Source: an uncultured Pelagibacteraceae bacterium (lineage in GTDB: Bacteria > Pseudomonadota > Alphaproteobacteria > Pelagibacterales > Pelagibacteraceae). Taken from it: 64,000 nucleotides of DNA. Positions 17,298-25,242 of the stretch are shown here, one piece after another (the stretch's first letter is position 1; every line of letters begins with the position of its first letter). Position numbers and translations under genes: made by a program. The notes beneath the pieces are model-generated. The model was not told the DNA's origin. It saw nothing but the letters and a program-made list of their open reading frames with translations, and ran no database searches. The stretch spans positions 1 to 64,000 of the forward strand of contig CACONH010000003.1 of NCBI GenBank assembly GCA_902628495.1, written 5' to 3'.

Positions 17298-18247
17298 ATT
17301 TTAATTTTATTTAATGCATTGTTTTTAAAAATATTTGCTTCTCTTATATATCTTCTAACCATTTGTGTAGTTTTGTGACCAGTCATTGCCATAATACTAC
17401 GTTCATCAGCGCCAGATTCTGCAGCAACAGTTGCAAAACCAGATCTTAAACTATGACCTGCGAAATTTTTATTCTCAATGCCTGCTAAATTTAAATATTC
17501 TTTCATTAATAAAACTACTGATTGGTCGGTTAATCTTTTCTCTGTTAGAGATAAACCTTTTGAAAATCTTCTAAAAATAGGTCCAGATTTAATTTTAGAA
17601 ATTTCTAGCCATTTTTTAAGATTGACAATTGGACAATAAGTTTCATTAGTGAAGTAGGGTAAACCTTTAATCATCCCTTCACCGAATTGATCAGTTTTTG
17701 ATCTTTTAATAGTGATTTTAAGACCCTCAGGTACAAATTCTAAATCTTCATGATCGATTGAAATTAACTCAGTTCGTCTAAATCCACCTCCAAAGCCAAC
17801 TAATATGATTGATTTGTCTCTAAACTTTTTAATATCCTCAATTTTTCGTTCATTTATTACATTAATTATAGATTTTAAATGATTGATTAATATAGGTTTT
17901 TTGCCTTTTTGAATACTTCCTTTTACCCTTCTTATTCCCATTAAGTTTTCAACAATGATTGGATGTTTTGTATCTAAGTAATGACCTTTAAGTTTATGCA
18001 CCATGCTAATTGACACTAATCTTCTTCTTAAAGTGCTAATTTTTGAATTTTTAGAAAGATGGGTTAGGTATAAAGAAACGATTTTAGGCTCAGATGGTAA
18101 CGAATTTAAACCATGCTTAACACAAAAAGCTCCAAAATCTTTAAAGTCTGATTTATATGCTCTTAAAGTGTTATTTGCTTTAGAGCTTTTGAGGTTATTT
18201 AAAGTTGCCTCATGAAGCGATTTTAGGTCTGTTGTAAGCTCATTCAT
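17294..18247 (-). CDS. tyrosine recombinase / site-specific integrase
   Basis: Complete 317-residue phage-integrase-family protein. Residues 10-110 form a SAM-like core-binding domain (NTLRAYKSDFKDFGAFC). The catalytic domain holds arginine 158 (GGGFRRTEL), a lysine near 184 (KRSKTDQ), H265-x-x-R268 (AGHSLRSGF), H291 (TGHKTT) and the nucleophile Y300 (RRYIREA). All key residues are intact. No transposase, phage or excisionase gene lies beside it, and no tRNA is adjacent, so I cannot define an element. Upstream are inverted repeats and a structured RNA. It is not obviously XerC/XerD; sequence comparison would settle that. Confidence 0.88.
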   Translation of the reverse strand: MNELTTDLKSLHEATLNNLKSSKANNTLRAYKSDFKDFGAFCVKHGLNSLPSEPKIVSLYLTHLSKNSKISTLRRRLVSISMVHKLKGHYLDTKHPIIVENLMGIRRVKGSIQKGKKPILINHLKSIINVINERKIEDIKKFRDKSIILVGFGGGFRRTELISIDHEDLEFVPEGLKITIKRSKTDQFGEGMIKGLPYFTNETYCPIVNLKKWLEISKIKSGPIFRRFSKGLSLTEKRLTDQSVVLLMKEYLNLAGIENKNFAGHSLRSGFATVAAESGADERSIMAMTGHKTTQMVRRYIREANIFKNNALNKIKI

Positions 18248-18258
18248 AAAATTACTAT

Positions 18259-18277
18259 TGATAACAATTAATTATCA
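18259..18277. repeat. inverted repeat in recombinase upstream region
   Basis: TGATAA at 18259-18264 and TTATCA at 18272-18277 form a 19-base dyad just 12 bases before the recombinase start. The related word ATTATCATT occurs at 18271-18279 and again at 18376-18384, with ATTATCA also at 18288-18294. It could be an operator or recombinase-binding sites; chance is possible because the region is AT-rich. Confidence 0.4.
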
Positions 18278-18302
18278 TTAGTAATATATTATCAAAAATA
18301 CT

Positions 18303-18331
18303 TTGTCAATAACAAAAGTTATTAACACAAT
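18303..18331 (+). promoter_or_regulatory. candidate promoter with internal dyad, before the GC-rich RNA
   Basis: TTGTCA (18303-18308) and CACAAT (18326-18331) are spaced by 17 bases, a fair match to a sigma-70 promoter reading toward the RNA and the MGMT gene. Between them AATAAC (18308-18313), AAAA and GTTATT (18318-18323) make a perfect dyad in the spacer, a classic operator position. Support is by pattern only. Confidence 0.35.
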
Positions 18332-18400
18332 TCACATGGGACCCTTAAATCAATCAAAAGGTGATACATACAACCATTATCATTTGTTAAGCTTAATTAA

Positions 18401-18583
18401 TTAAGGGGCAACCCTTAACTGGCCGACTGGGGAAAGGCCGAGAGGACCAAGCCCAGGGGGCAGAAAGTCTTACGGAGTAGCGCTAAAATCGTAGGACGGA
18501 AGGCATGGCGGTAGCGCATTCAACGACGTGCCAAAACTACTGTTCTTTGCACCGTAAAAAGTGCAGAGAAACAGGGGTTTTTT
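18401..18583 (+). ncRNA. GC-rich structured RNA of unrecognised class
   Basis: Between 18421 and 18540, 70 of 120 bases are G or C by hand count, in a genome that is mostly A/T; in AT-rich genomes this marks structured RNA. Helices: TTAAGGG / CCCTTAA closed by a GCAA tetraloop (18401-18418); CTGGG / CCCAG (18427-18431 with 18452-18456); GTCTTACG / CGTAGGAC (18467-18474 with 18490-18497); GGCATG / CGTGCC (18502-18507 with 18527-18532); and a terminal hairpin with a T run. GTAGCGC occurs twice in loops. It lacks RNase P, tmRNA and SRP signature sequences. The 5' end is uncertain and may be near 18340. It may be an independent RNA or the leader of the next gene. Confidence 0.7.
18533..18583 (+). 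terminator. strong intrinsic terminator before the MGMT gene
   Basis: AAAACT (18533-18538) and CTGTTCTTTGCAC (18540-18552) pair with GTGCAGAGAAACAG (18561-18574) and GGTTTT (18576-18581) around an eight-base loop, with small bulges, followed by a T run to 18583. Only four bases separate the T run from the ATG at 18588, so the terminator either ends a separate RNA or controls read-through into the gene. Confidence 0.75.
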
Positions 18584-18587
18584 CTTA

Positions 18588-18857
18588 ATGAAAGGCACTA
18601 AATTTCAAATTAAAGTCTGGAAATATATTAAAAAGATCCCTAAAGGATCAGTTAAAACTTACAAAGATGTTGCAATAGCTATAAATCAGCCTAAAGCAGC
18701 CCGGGCTGTAGCAAATGCCTGTGCTAAGAACCCATATGCCCCCAAAATACCCTGTCATAGAGTAATTAGGTCAGATGGAGGCCTTGGTGGCTATTCTGGC
18801 AGAGGTGGGTTAAAAAAAAAAGTAAGTTTATTAAGGTCTGAAAAAGTTCAAATTTAA
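18588..18857 (+). CDS. short methylated-DNA-protein cysteine methyltransferase (MGMT C-terminal domain)
   Basis: An 89-residue protein that consists only of the DNA-binding/active-site domain of O6-alkylguanine-DNA alkyltransferases. GTKFQIKVWKYIKKIP and GSVKTYKDVA form the helix entry, then QPKAARAVANACAKNP, and PCHRVIRSDGGLGGYSGRGG carries the acceptor cysteine in PCHRV. The cysteine is present, so it is not an ATL protein. I start at the ATG at 18588; the in-frame GTG at 18561 lies inside the terminator stem. G+C is about 37% by hand count. Transcription must come through the structured region upstream. Confidence 0.88.
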   Translation: MKGTKFQIKVWKYIKKIPKGSVKTYKDVAIAINQPKAARAVANACAKNPYAPKIPCHRVIRSDGGLGGYSGRGGLKKKVSLLRSEKVQI

Positions 18858-19285
18858 CCTTTTTTAGTAGATATAATGCTTAAAAAAGCTAATAAAATCA
18901 ACAATTATTGATCAATTTTCTATTATTAAAAGAAATTATCATATTTCATCCTTTAGTTGTACTATATAAAACAATTTGCTTAAATTTGACCCTTCTATGT
19001 TCGTTTAAATGGCATATTCAAATACTGCATCCCTCTACTATTTAACAATATCAACAGTTTTAGAAAACTCTATTTTATAGGTTTGCAAACGATATTTTCC
19101 TAAAAAGACTTATATTTCAATGTTTTTGTAATATTAGTAAATATCTCAATTAATTTATCAGTATTATTACTTAATCAATTGTATATAAATTTATTAAAAT
19201 TTAATAAGTAAATAAATTCAATAAAAACAATAGTATATGTATTAATATTAAAGTAAAACTTAAATAGTTAGTAAACTAAATTTAC
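18858..19285. other. 428-base stretch with no gene found
   Basis: Very AT-rich. I find no open frame with protein-like composition on either strand and no tRNA, CRISPR or clear long repeat. Just after the MGMT stop a weak hairpin (CTTTTTTAG with CTTAAAAAAG, one bulge) may act as a 3' end. The rest holds only short A/T runs. It may be the remnant of a lost gene, as this is the longest silent stretch of the window. Confidence 0.6.
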
Positions 19286-20140
19286 CTATATTTTTATGTT
19301 CTTAATAATATTCTCTCTTCTAGATATATATATTCCACTAAACACTATAATAAATAAGCCTAAAAAAGTCCAAATATCAGGAAAGTCACCAAAGAAATAA
19401 TAAGCAATAATAATATTACTTACAATCTCAAAGTAACTAAATGGTGCTAATTTAGATGCATCAGCATACTTCAAAGATAAAATAATAAATAAATGACCTA
19501 TGCATGCGAATAATCCAATTGCTGCCATTATAGACCATTGATTAAAAGTTGGAGAAACCCAAACAAAAGGCATGAATGTTGTAGCAATAATGGCCCCTAC
19601 TACACCTGTTAATAATAAAGTTAATAATGGGTTATCTGAGGTGCTAAGTTTACGAGTAATTATTAAATAAAAACCATACATAATACCAGTTCCAAGTGCT
19701 GCTAAACTTGCTAGATTTATTTCTAAAAAACCTGGTCTAATAACGACAAGAGATCCTATAAAACCAATAATAACTGCTGTCCATCTTCTGTAGCCGACTG
19801 ACTCACCCAAAAAAAGAGGTGAGAAAGCAGTTACAATTAATGGAGCCACAAATGCAAGTGTTAATGCTTTAGGAAGCGAAATAACTGAAATCGAGTAAAA
19901 AAAACTTATGTTTGCAGTTAATAAAATCAAACCTCTGATTAATTGTAATTTTGGTTTGTCGGTCCAAACTAAATACTTTTTAAAGAAAAAAAGCATTAAA
20001 GGAAAAATAAATACTACAGTGAAAAAATACCTAGCCCAAGTTATTTGAAGAACTGGAAGTTCAGCACTTAAATATTTTGCAAAACCATCCATGATGGGTA
20101 ACATTACCCATGCTAATAAGTTAAAAATTATAGCTTTCAT
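19286..20140 (-). CDS. EamA/DMT-family permease
   Basis: A 284-residue inner-membrane protein of about ten helices with the two tandem EamA halves. The N-terminal half runs AWVMLPIMDGFAKYLS, ITWARYFFTVVFIFPL and FYSISVISLPKALTLAF with SPLFLGE at the half end; the C-terminal half has FACIGHLFIILSLKYADAS and PFSYFEIVSNIIIAYYFFGD. Family members export or import small metabolites; the substrate cannot be told. It starts on the stop of the next upstream gene (TAATG), so the two permeases are co-transcribed. Confidence 0.87.
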   Translation of the reverse strand: MKAIIFNLLAWVMLPIMDGFAKYLSAELPVLQITWARYFFTVVFIFPLMLFFFKKYLVWTDKPKLQLIRGLILLTANISFFYSISVISLPKALTLAFVAPLIVTAFSPLFLGESVGYRRWTAVIIGFIGSLVVIRPGFLEINLASLAALGTGIMYGFYLIITRKLSTSDNPLLTLLLTGVVGAIIATTFMPFVWVSPTFNQWSIMAAIGLFACIGHLFIILSLKYADASKLAPFSYFEIVSNIIIAYYFFGDFPDIWTFLGLFIIVFSGIYISRRENIIKNIKI

Positions 20141-21042
20141 TAAGAAAAAAATCTTAATGCTATATAGACTACTATCGGTATTGTTACAAAAGAAATTAAA
20201 GTAGAAACAACAATGGTGCTAGCTATGCTATCTACTATTTTTTTAGGTGAATATATTGAACCAACTAAATAATTTAAAACCGCGCTTGGCATTGAACATT
20301 GTATTAGAAGTACCCCAGCGGCAAATCCTTTAAGATCAAAAATAAAAATTAGTAAAAAACCAATAGCAGGACCAATTATCATTCTTGTAAAAGATGAGAT
20401 TAAAGCATTCGTTAAAGAGAATACCTTTAATCGTGTAAGGGCAATACCCAGAGACATAAGTATAAGAAAAATAGTAACGTACATTAACCATTCTGTGGTG
20501 TTAACAACAAATACAGGCATTTTTATACCGTAGAAAAGCATAATTGCAGAAAATATGATTGCATAAAATGGAGGATTTTTAAGTATTACATTTAAATTAA
20601 ATTTTCTGTCAGCTAAAAAAACCCCTAAAGTAAAGTGGCATAGTATAATTAAAGAAGTTATAGATGCTGATACACCCAAACCTTTAGAACCATATGCAAA
20701 CATACAGATAGGTAACCCCATATTTCCAGTATTAGGGAAAATTAAAGGTGGTAGCTCTCTAACAATATCCTTAGTTTTCAATAAATATAGAGTAAAAATG
20801 CCTACCAAAGCAAATAAGCAAATTGCTAAAAGATAATACCAAAAATAATCTCGAAATATTTCAAAGTTTATACCTGTAGAAGTTATTGCATAGATAACCA
20901 TTGCCGGAGTACCAATATTTGCAGCAAAACTAGTAATAAAAGTAGTATCTATTTTAGGACTAGTTTTACCCAAATAATATCCAATACCTACGACAAAAAA
21001 TACAGGAAATAATACTTCAAATAATTTTATATATATTTCCAT
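20140..21042 (-). CDS. AEC-family (auxin efflux carrier-like) permease
   Basis: A 300-residue membrane protein with about ten helices. The N-terminal VLFPVFFVVGIGYYLGK, the helix NIGTPAMVIYAI with its conserved proline, PNTGNMGLPICMFAYG (the N-T-G-N-x-G-L-P family signature) and the C-terminal QCSMPSAVLNYLVG identify the AEC transporter family, known for malate, malonate and other organic anion transport in bacteria. The substrate is unknown. Its start lies 15 bases from the end of the glycosyltransferase gene upstream, so it probably shares that transcript. Confidence 0.88.
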   Translation of the reverse strand: MEIYIKLFEVLFPVFFVVGIGYYLGKTSPKIDTTFITSFAANIGTPAMVIYAITSTGINFEIFRDYFWYYLLAICLFALVGIFTLYLLKTKDIVRELPPLIFPNTGNMGLPICMFAYGSKGLGVSASITSLIILCHFTLGVFLADRKFNLNVILKNPPFYAIIFSAIMLFYGIKMPVFVVNTTEWLMYVTIFLILMSLGIALTRLKVFSLTNALISSFTRMIIGPAIGFLLIFIFDLKGFAAGVLLIQCSMPSAVLNYLVGSIYSPKKIVDSIASTIVVSTLISFVTIPIVVYIALRFFS

Positions 21043-21057
21043 TATGTAGTCTTCTAA

Positions 21058-23169
21058 TTATTCCCAGATCACTTTTTGTTTTAATTTATAATCAAAAGAC
21101 TTGGATAAAATATATTCGGATATAATATCTGAATTAAAATATTTTAAATATTTGAATTTCCCCTTTTTAGCTATTCGTTTACCAGTCTTTTTATCCTTTT
21201 TATATTTATTTAGCTTATAGCTAAGGTCATGAATGTTTTTGTAAAATACGATTTCTTTATTTGTAAAGAAATCAGTTAATAAGGTATTTTCATCTATAAA
21301 AGTTAATAGACCGTTGCCGACTAATTGTACTATTCTATCACTACTATAATACTTAATTGGTTTTCCTCTGCTTAAATTAAGGCCCATATATGAATTTGCA
21401 ATCTTTTTTATAAATTGATCTGCCCAAATAGGCTGAACATTATTCATGCCATATACATCAAATTTGATTTCTTTATTTATATTAATTAGTTTATTAATAA
21501 AATTTTCCCTATCATCACCCTTTCCAGACTTTAATTGACCTCTATGAACGCCGTGACTCATTGCAAAAAAAACATCAAAAGGACAATTCTTGTTAAAATT
21601 ATTCAATGTCTCAAAAGACTTGTCTGCAGGATTAGGCATAAAATATGAGTTAGGAATATTTATAGATAAAGCAGAGGGATCAGTTGTTAAGAAAGTAGTA
21701 TTTAAAAATTCCTTCTTATCTAAAATTCTTTTTGAATTGCTTTTATGATCAGGTCCGTATTTGGAAAGAGGGTCTAAAAACCATTGTGAAAAAACTATAT
21801 TTTTATTTATATCTCTCATTTTTGATAATGTTGAATTTAAAACTCTATCAGCATGACCTAAGATAACTATATCAGGTTTAAAGTTATTAAATGCCTCTAT
21901 TATCTTTTTTTGAAGTGTTTGTTTACCTGAAAAGTCTTTTATGCTTTTATAATTGTGGATAATATCTCTATCGCTTAAAGTTAGTACGTTATGTCCGTTT
22001 CTAATAAAACCATTATTTAATCTACGGCCTGTGTTGTAATGCAATCTTCCGTCAAATCTTTCATTTAAATTGGTAACATGCATGATTTTAAAAGATTTAT
22101 TTTTTTTTGTATAAAATATTCTTTTAGCTACAAAAGTATCTCTAATTTCATCAATTAGATTAGAAATATATTTATGATCAAAAATAAAATTTTTATAATT
22201 AAGTCTTTGGGATTTTTGTAATAATTTTTTATCTAATATTAGATTTTCTATTGTTTTATAAAGTTCGTCTGAAGATAAATTTTTTAAGATAATTGCATTA
22301 GTAGAGGTTTCTGGTAAACCGCCTCTGTTGCTTATAATTACTGCACAACCCCTACTCGCTGCTTCTAAACTTGTTCTTCCAAAAGGCTCTTCCCATCTAG
22401 AACATACAACAGATATACTCACTTTCTTTAACATATTTAATACATTGTCATGTTTCACATATCCATAAATTTTTAAATTTTTATGTTCAAAATAAAGTTT
22501 TTCTCTTGGTTCATCACCTATTACTACAGCCTTCCAATCTTTGTATTTGTTTAGAATTTTAATAATTGTTTTTCCAAAAATATCATATCCTTTTGCACTA
22601 TTTAATTTACCAATAAAGGATATCAATTTTTTTTTATTATTAAAATTAATCTTGGTTCTATTTGTCGATTGATAGCAGACGGATGTTTTTTGTTTTAATA
22701 GTTTTTTATTATCAATTCCAATAAAAAATCTTTCTTGAGACCATTCGCTATTGAATAATATTTTATCAATTTTATTTAATAAGAATAACCTATCATCTGT
22801 AGATTTTGACCCGTTCATTGATAATGGATCATTATGAAAATATAAAATTATTTTCTTATTTTGTAAATTGTTTAAAAACTTTATGTAATTAGGTCTGTTA
22901 TGTATTTCTATAATATCTGAATTTATTTTTTTTTCTTTTTCTAAAAATTTTAACACGTAATTTTTTGAATTGCTTCTTATCAATGATCTATTTAATTCAA
23001 TGTTAACATAATTATTTAAAAATGGTTTTTTATTAGTCATATTCCCAAAAACAAAAGAGTTTTTTGAAAATTTACTATTTTGAATAGTATCTTTAACGAA
23101 TAATGAAACGGCACCAGCATTTACAGAAGAAAAATTTTCTTTATATGGAAGGAGAACTGATATTTTCAT
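21058..23169 (-). CDS. two-domain glycosyltransferase (GT4 plus CgeB-like GT-B)
   Basis: A 703-residue protein made of two GT-B units. Residues 1 to about 345 are a GT4 enzyme: ISVLLPYKENFSSVNAGAVS, FIGKLNSAKGYDIFGK, VVIGDEPREK, then CSRWEEPFGRTSLEAASRG and ISNRGGLPE. Residues from about 355 restart with KIMHVTNLNERFDGRLHYNTGRR and contain ILGHADRV, FMPNPADKSF and GLNLSRGKPIKYYSSDR with VQLVGNGLL, the layout of CgeB/Glyco_trans_1_2 proteins. It probably adds two sugars in turn to a surface glycan. It overlaps the GIY-YIG gene by 4 bases. No membrane segments are evident. Confidence 0.85.
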   Translation of the reverse strand: MKISVLLPYKENFSSVNAGAVSLFVKDTIQNSKFSKNSFVFGNMTNKKPFLNNYVNIELNRSLIRSNSKNYVLKFLEKEKKINSDIIEIHNRPNYIKFLNNLQNKKIILYFHNDPLSMNGSKSTDDRLFLLNKIDKILFNSEWSQERFFIGIDNKKLLKQKTSVCYQSTNRTKINFNNKKKLISFIGKLNSAKGYDIFGKTIIKILNKYKDWKAVVIGDEPREKLYFEHKNLKIYGYVKHDNVLNMLKKVSISVVCSRWEEPFGRTSLEAASRGCAVIISNRGGLPETSTNAIILKNLSSDELYKTIENLILDKKLLQKSQRLNYKNFIFDHKYISNLIDEIRDTFVAKRIFYTKKNKSFKIMHVTNLNERFDGRLHYNTGRRLNNGFIRNGHNVLTLSDRDIIHNYKSIKDFSGKQTLQKKIIEAFNNFKPDIVILGHADRVLNSTLSKMRDINKNIVFSQWFLDPLSKYGPDHKSNSKRILDKKEFLNTTFLTTDPSALSINIPNSYFMPNPADKSFETLNNFNKNCPFDVFFAMSHGVHRGQLKSGKGDDRENFINKLININKEIKFDVYGMNNVQPIWADQFIKKIANSYMGLNLSRGKPIKYYSSDRIVQLVGNGLLTFIDENTLLTDFFTNKEIVFYKNIHDLSYKLNKYKKDKKTGKRIAKKGKFKYLKYFNSDIISEYILSKSFDYKLKQKVIWE

Positions 23170-23429
23170 CTATTTAAAAATTTTTTTTTGATTTGATTTC
23201 TTAATTTATAATTATGTTTGAGCATATATTCTTCTTTTAAAGCAATATTTTTAGATTGATACCCCTTTGAATATGCTAGTTTCCATAATCTACCTCTTGT
23301 GAATTTGGCACCTTTTGAATTGTTGTGTAAAAGTAGTCTTTTTTTTATATTATTTGTGTATCCAACGTAAGAAATTCCATTTTTATATTTAGCTTGAGTG
23401 CTTACAATTAAATAAACAAAGTATTTCAT
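23166..23429 (-). CDS. GIY-YIG nuclease domain protein (UPF0213/YhbQ-like)
   Basis: An 87-residue single-domain protein. FVYLIVSTQAKYKNGISYVG carries the divergent GIY...YIG strands, followed by YTNNIKKRLLLHN with the conserved arginine, FTRGRLWKLAY, and the glutamate in NIALKEEYMLK. It is the small stand-alone type found in many bacteria, whose role is not settled. It begins only 3 bases from the 3' end of tRNA-Glu and reads the same way, and it overlaps the glycosyltransferase gene by 4 bases. It could have arrived with that gene. Confidence 0.87.
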   Translation of the reverse strand: MKYFVYLIVSTQAKYKNGISYVGYTNNIKKRLLLHNNSKGAKFTRGRLWKLAYSKGYQSKNIALKEEYMLKHNYKLRNQIKKKFLNR

Positions 23430-23431
23430 AT

Positions 23432-23506
23432 TGGCGGTCCCTAGGGGAATCGAACCCCTCTTTCATGGATGAAAACCATGTGTCCTAACCGATAGACGAA
23501 GGGACC
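23432..23506 (-). tRNA. tRNA-Glu (UUC)
   Basis: Minus-strand cloverleaf of 75 bases with encoded CCA. The acceptor stem is GGTCCCT with AGGGACC, the anticodon arm CATGG-TTTTCAT-CCATG gives anticodon TTC, and the T arm holds GGTTCGATTCC. All stems pair. Confidence 0.97.
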
Positions 23507-23556
23507 AAAAAACAGTCTTTTATTGCAAAAAAAAATATTAATCAAGTTTAAAGAAT

Positions 23557-25242
23557 TTATATCAATATATCTTTTATAATAATTTGATTTTTTTTTTTAC
23601 CATCCCAAAAATATTGATCAATAGTGCCAATTAAACTAAATTTTTTTTTATAATTAACTAAATAATTGCCAATTGATGTATTAACTGCGTCAAATGCGAT
23701 CGATTGAAATGATCTTTTTTCTTTATTTTTTAAAATACAATTTATGTGCCGATTATTAATAATTTTTGTTTTAATAGACTTAAGATTTTCAAATAAAAAT
23801 AACGGCTGTTGGTTATCGTGACCAAAAGGTTCTAATTTCTTTAAATCAATAAAGATAGAAGAATCATCTTTGGGCAATAATTTTTTAAAATCATAATAAA
23901 AAGTCTTTATTTTTTTTGACTTTCGATATTCTGTATTAATGAATTCTTTTAATTTAATTAAATTTTCTTTTTTTACTACAAAACCAGCAGCCATATTATG
24001 ACCTCCCCCACTTTCTATAAGTTTAAAATTTAATAATTTATTTAATAAATTATTTAATTTAAATTGACGAGTAGATCGAATTGAACCTTTATAAAAATTA
24101 AAAGACTTTGTGATTACAAAAGCAGGTCTATTTAATTTGTCTTTTAGTTTACCTGCAATAATACCTAAAATACCTTCGTGAAATAATTCATTTTCTTCGA
24201 ATATGACTTCTTCATTATTCTCATATTTTTTTAAATCTATAAGATTAATACAAAAATTTTCAATTTTTTTTCTCTTAACATTTAAAATTTGTATTTCTTC
24301 TACAATTTTTTTAATTCTATTTAAATTTTTTGAACAAAGTAATTCAACAGAAAGTTTTGCATCTTTTAGTCTACCTGGTGAATTAATCATTGGACCTACA
24401 GAATAAGAAATATCTGTATAGCTGACTGATCTCTTTAAAGATAAGAAGTTCAATAACTGTTTAATACCTGGATTTTCAATCTTATTAAATTTATTTAAAG
24501 CAATCTTTGAAATATGTTTATTTGAATGTCTTAAGGGCATAAGGTCACAAATAGTTCCTAAAAGTGCAAAAAAAAGAAAATCATAGATATTAATTTTTTT
24601 TTTTAATTCATTATTCAAAAAATTTATTAAATAGAAGGTTAATGCAGCAGCACAAATATTCTGTCCCATATAATCTTTAGGATTTTTCATCGGATTTATG
24701 ATATTTAAGGTTGATGTTAATTTATTGTTAATATGATGATGATCTATTATTAATACTTCTATGTTATTTTTCTTTAAAAAATTAATTATTTTTGTAGAAT
24801 TACTCCCACAATCGACAAAAATTACAATTTTTGTATTTTTTTTTAAGTTTTTTTTTATTAAGTCTAAATTGGGACCATATCCATCATTGAATCTATTTGG
24901 AATTAAATAATAATTTGGATTTTTAATGTAATTTAAAAAATTTACTAAAATTGCGGTAGAACAAACTCCGTCAACATCATAATCGCCGTAAACTAAAACT
25001 AATTCCTTTTTTTTAATAATTTTTATTAATAAATTTTTAGCTTTTAAAAAGTCTTTATTATTAAAAAAGGGATTATTTAATTGAAATTCGTTTTCTAATT
25101 CTTTTATCTCATCTAATGAATAATTTCTATCTAAAATAAGTTTTGATAAATCGTATGATAAATTATTATCTATAGATATTTTTTCAATAATCCTATTATT
25201 TAATTTTCTCTCAGACCATTTATTTCCTGAGACAGATATCAT
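23557..25242 (-). CDS. recJ: single-stranded-DNA-specific 5'-3' exonuclease RecJ
   Basis: DHH-family exonuclease for recombination and mismatch repair. Metal-binding motifs in order: YGDYDVDGVCS near residues 85-95, FVDCGSNS near 142-149 and the DHHH motif near 167-170 (LIIDHHHINN). A later motif, ALLGTICDLMPL, and the DHHA1 segment GGGHNMAAGF near 418 are also present. The length of 561 residues is normal. It overlaps glpX by 4 bases (ATGA on the minus strand). Confidence 0.96.
   Translation of the reverse strand: MISVSGNKWSERKLNNRIIEKISIDNNLSYDLSKLILDRNYSLDEIKELENEFQLNNPFFNNKDFLKAKNLLIKIIKKKELVLVYGDYDVDGVCSTAILVNFLNYIKNPNYYLIPNRFNDGYGPNLDLIKKNLKKNTKIVIFVDCGSNSTKIINFLKKNNIEVLIIDHHHINNKLTSTLNIINPMKNPKDYMGQNICAAALTFYLINFLNNELKKKINIYDFLFFALLGTICDLMPLRHSNKHISKIALNKFNKIENPGIKQLLNFLSLKRSVSYTDISYSVGPMINSPGRLKDAKLSVELLCSKNLNRIKKIVEEIQILNVKRKKIENFCINLIDLKKYENNEEVIFEENELFHEGILGIIAGKLKDKLNRPAFVITKSFNFYKGSIRSTRQFKLNNLLNKLLNFKLIESGGGHNMAAGFVVKKENLIKLKEFINTEYRKSKKIKTFYYDFKKLLPKDDSSIFIDLKKLEPFGHDNQQPLFLFENLKSIKTKIINNRHINCILKNKEKRSFQSIAFDAVNTSIGNYLVNYKKKFSLIGTIDQYFWDGKKKNQIIIKDILI

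Noticed and set aside
18401..18583. tmRNA, RNase P RNA, SRP RNA, group I intron or hammerhead/HDV-like ribozyme
   Set aside because: No T-loop or tag frame for tmRNA, no GAGGAAAGUC core for RNase P, no GGUCCGGAAGG core for SRP RNA, no complete group I P-Q-R-S set (the GTGCAGAGA resemblance lies in the terminator stem), no hammerhead CUGAUGA core.
18561..18857. Longer MGMT protein from GTG at 18561
   Set aside because: The GTG lies inside the terminator stem and the added residues do not match the family; the ATG at 18588 fits the domain start.
17294..23506. Genomic island with tRNA-Glu as attachment site of the recombinase
   Set aside because: I found no duplicated tRNA-Glu 3' end near the recombinase or elsewhere in the region, so no att pair can be shown.
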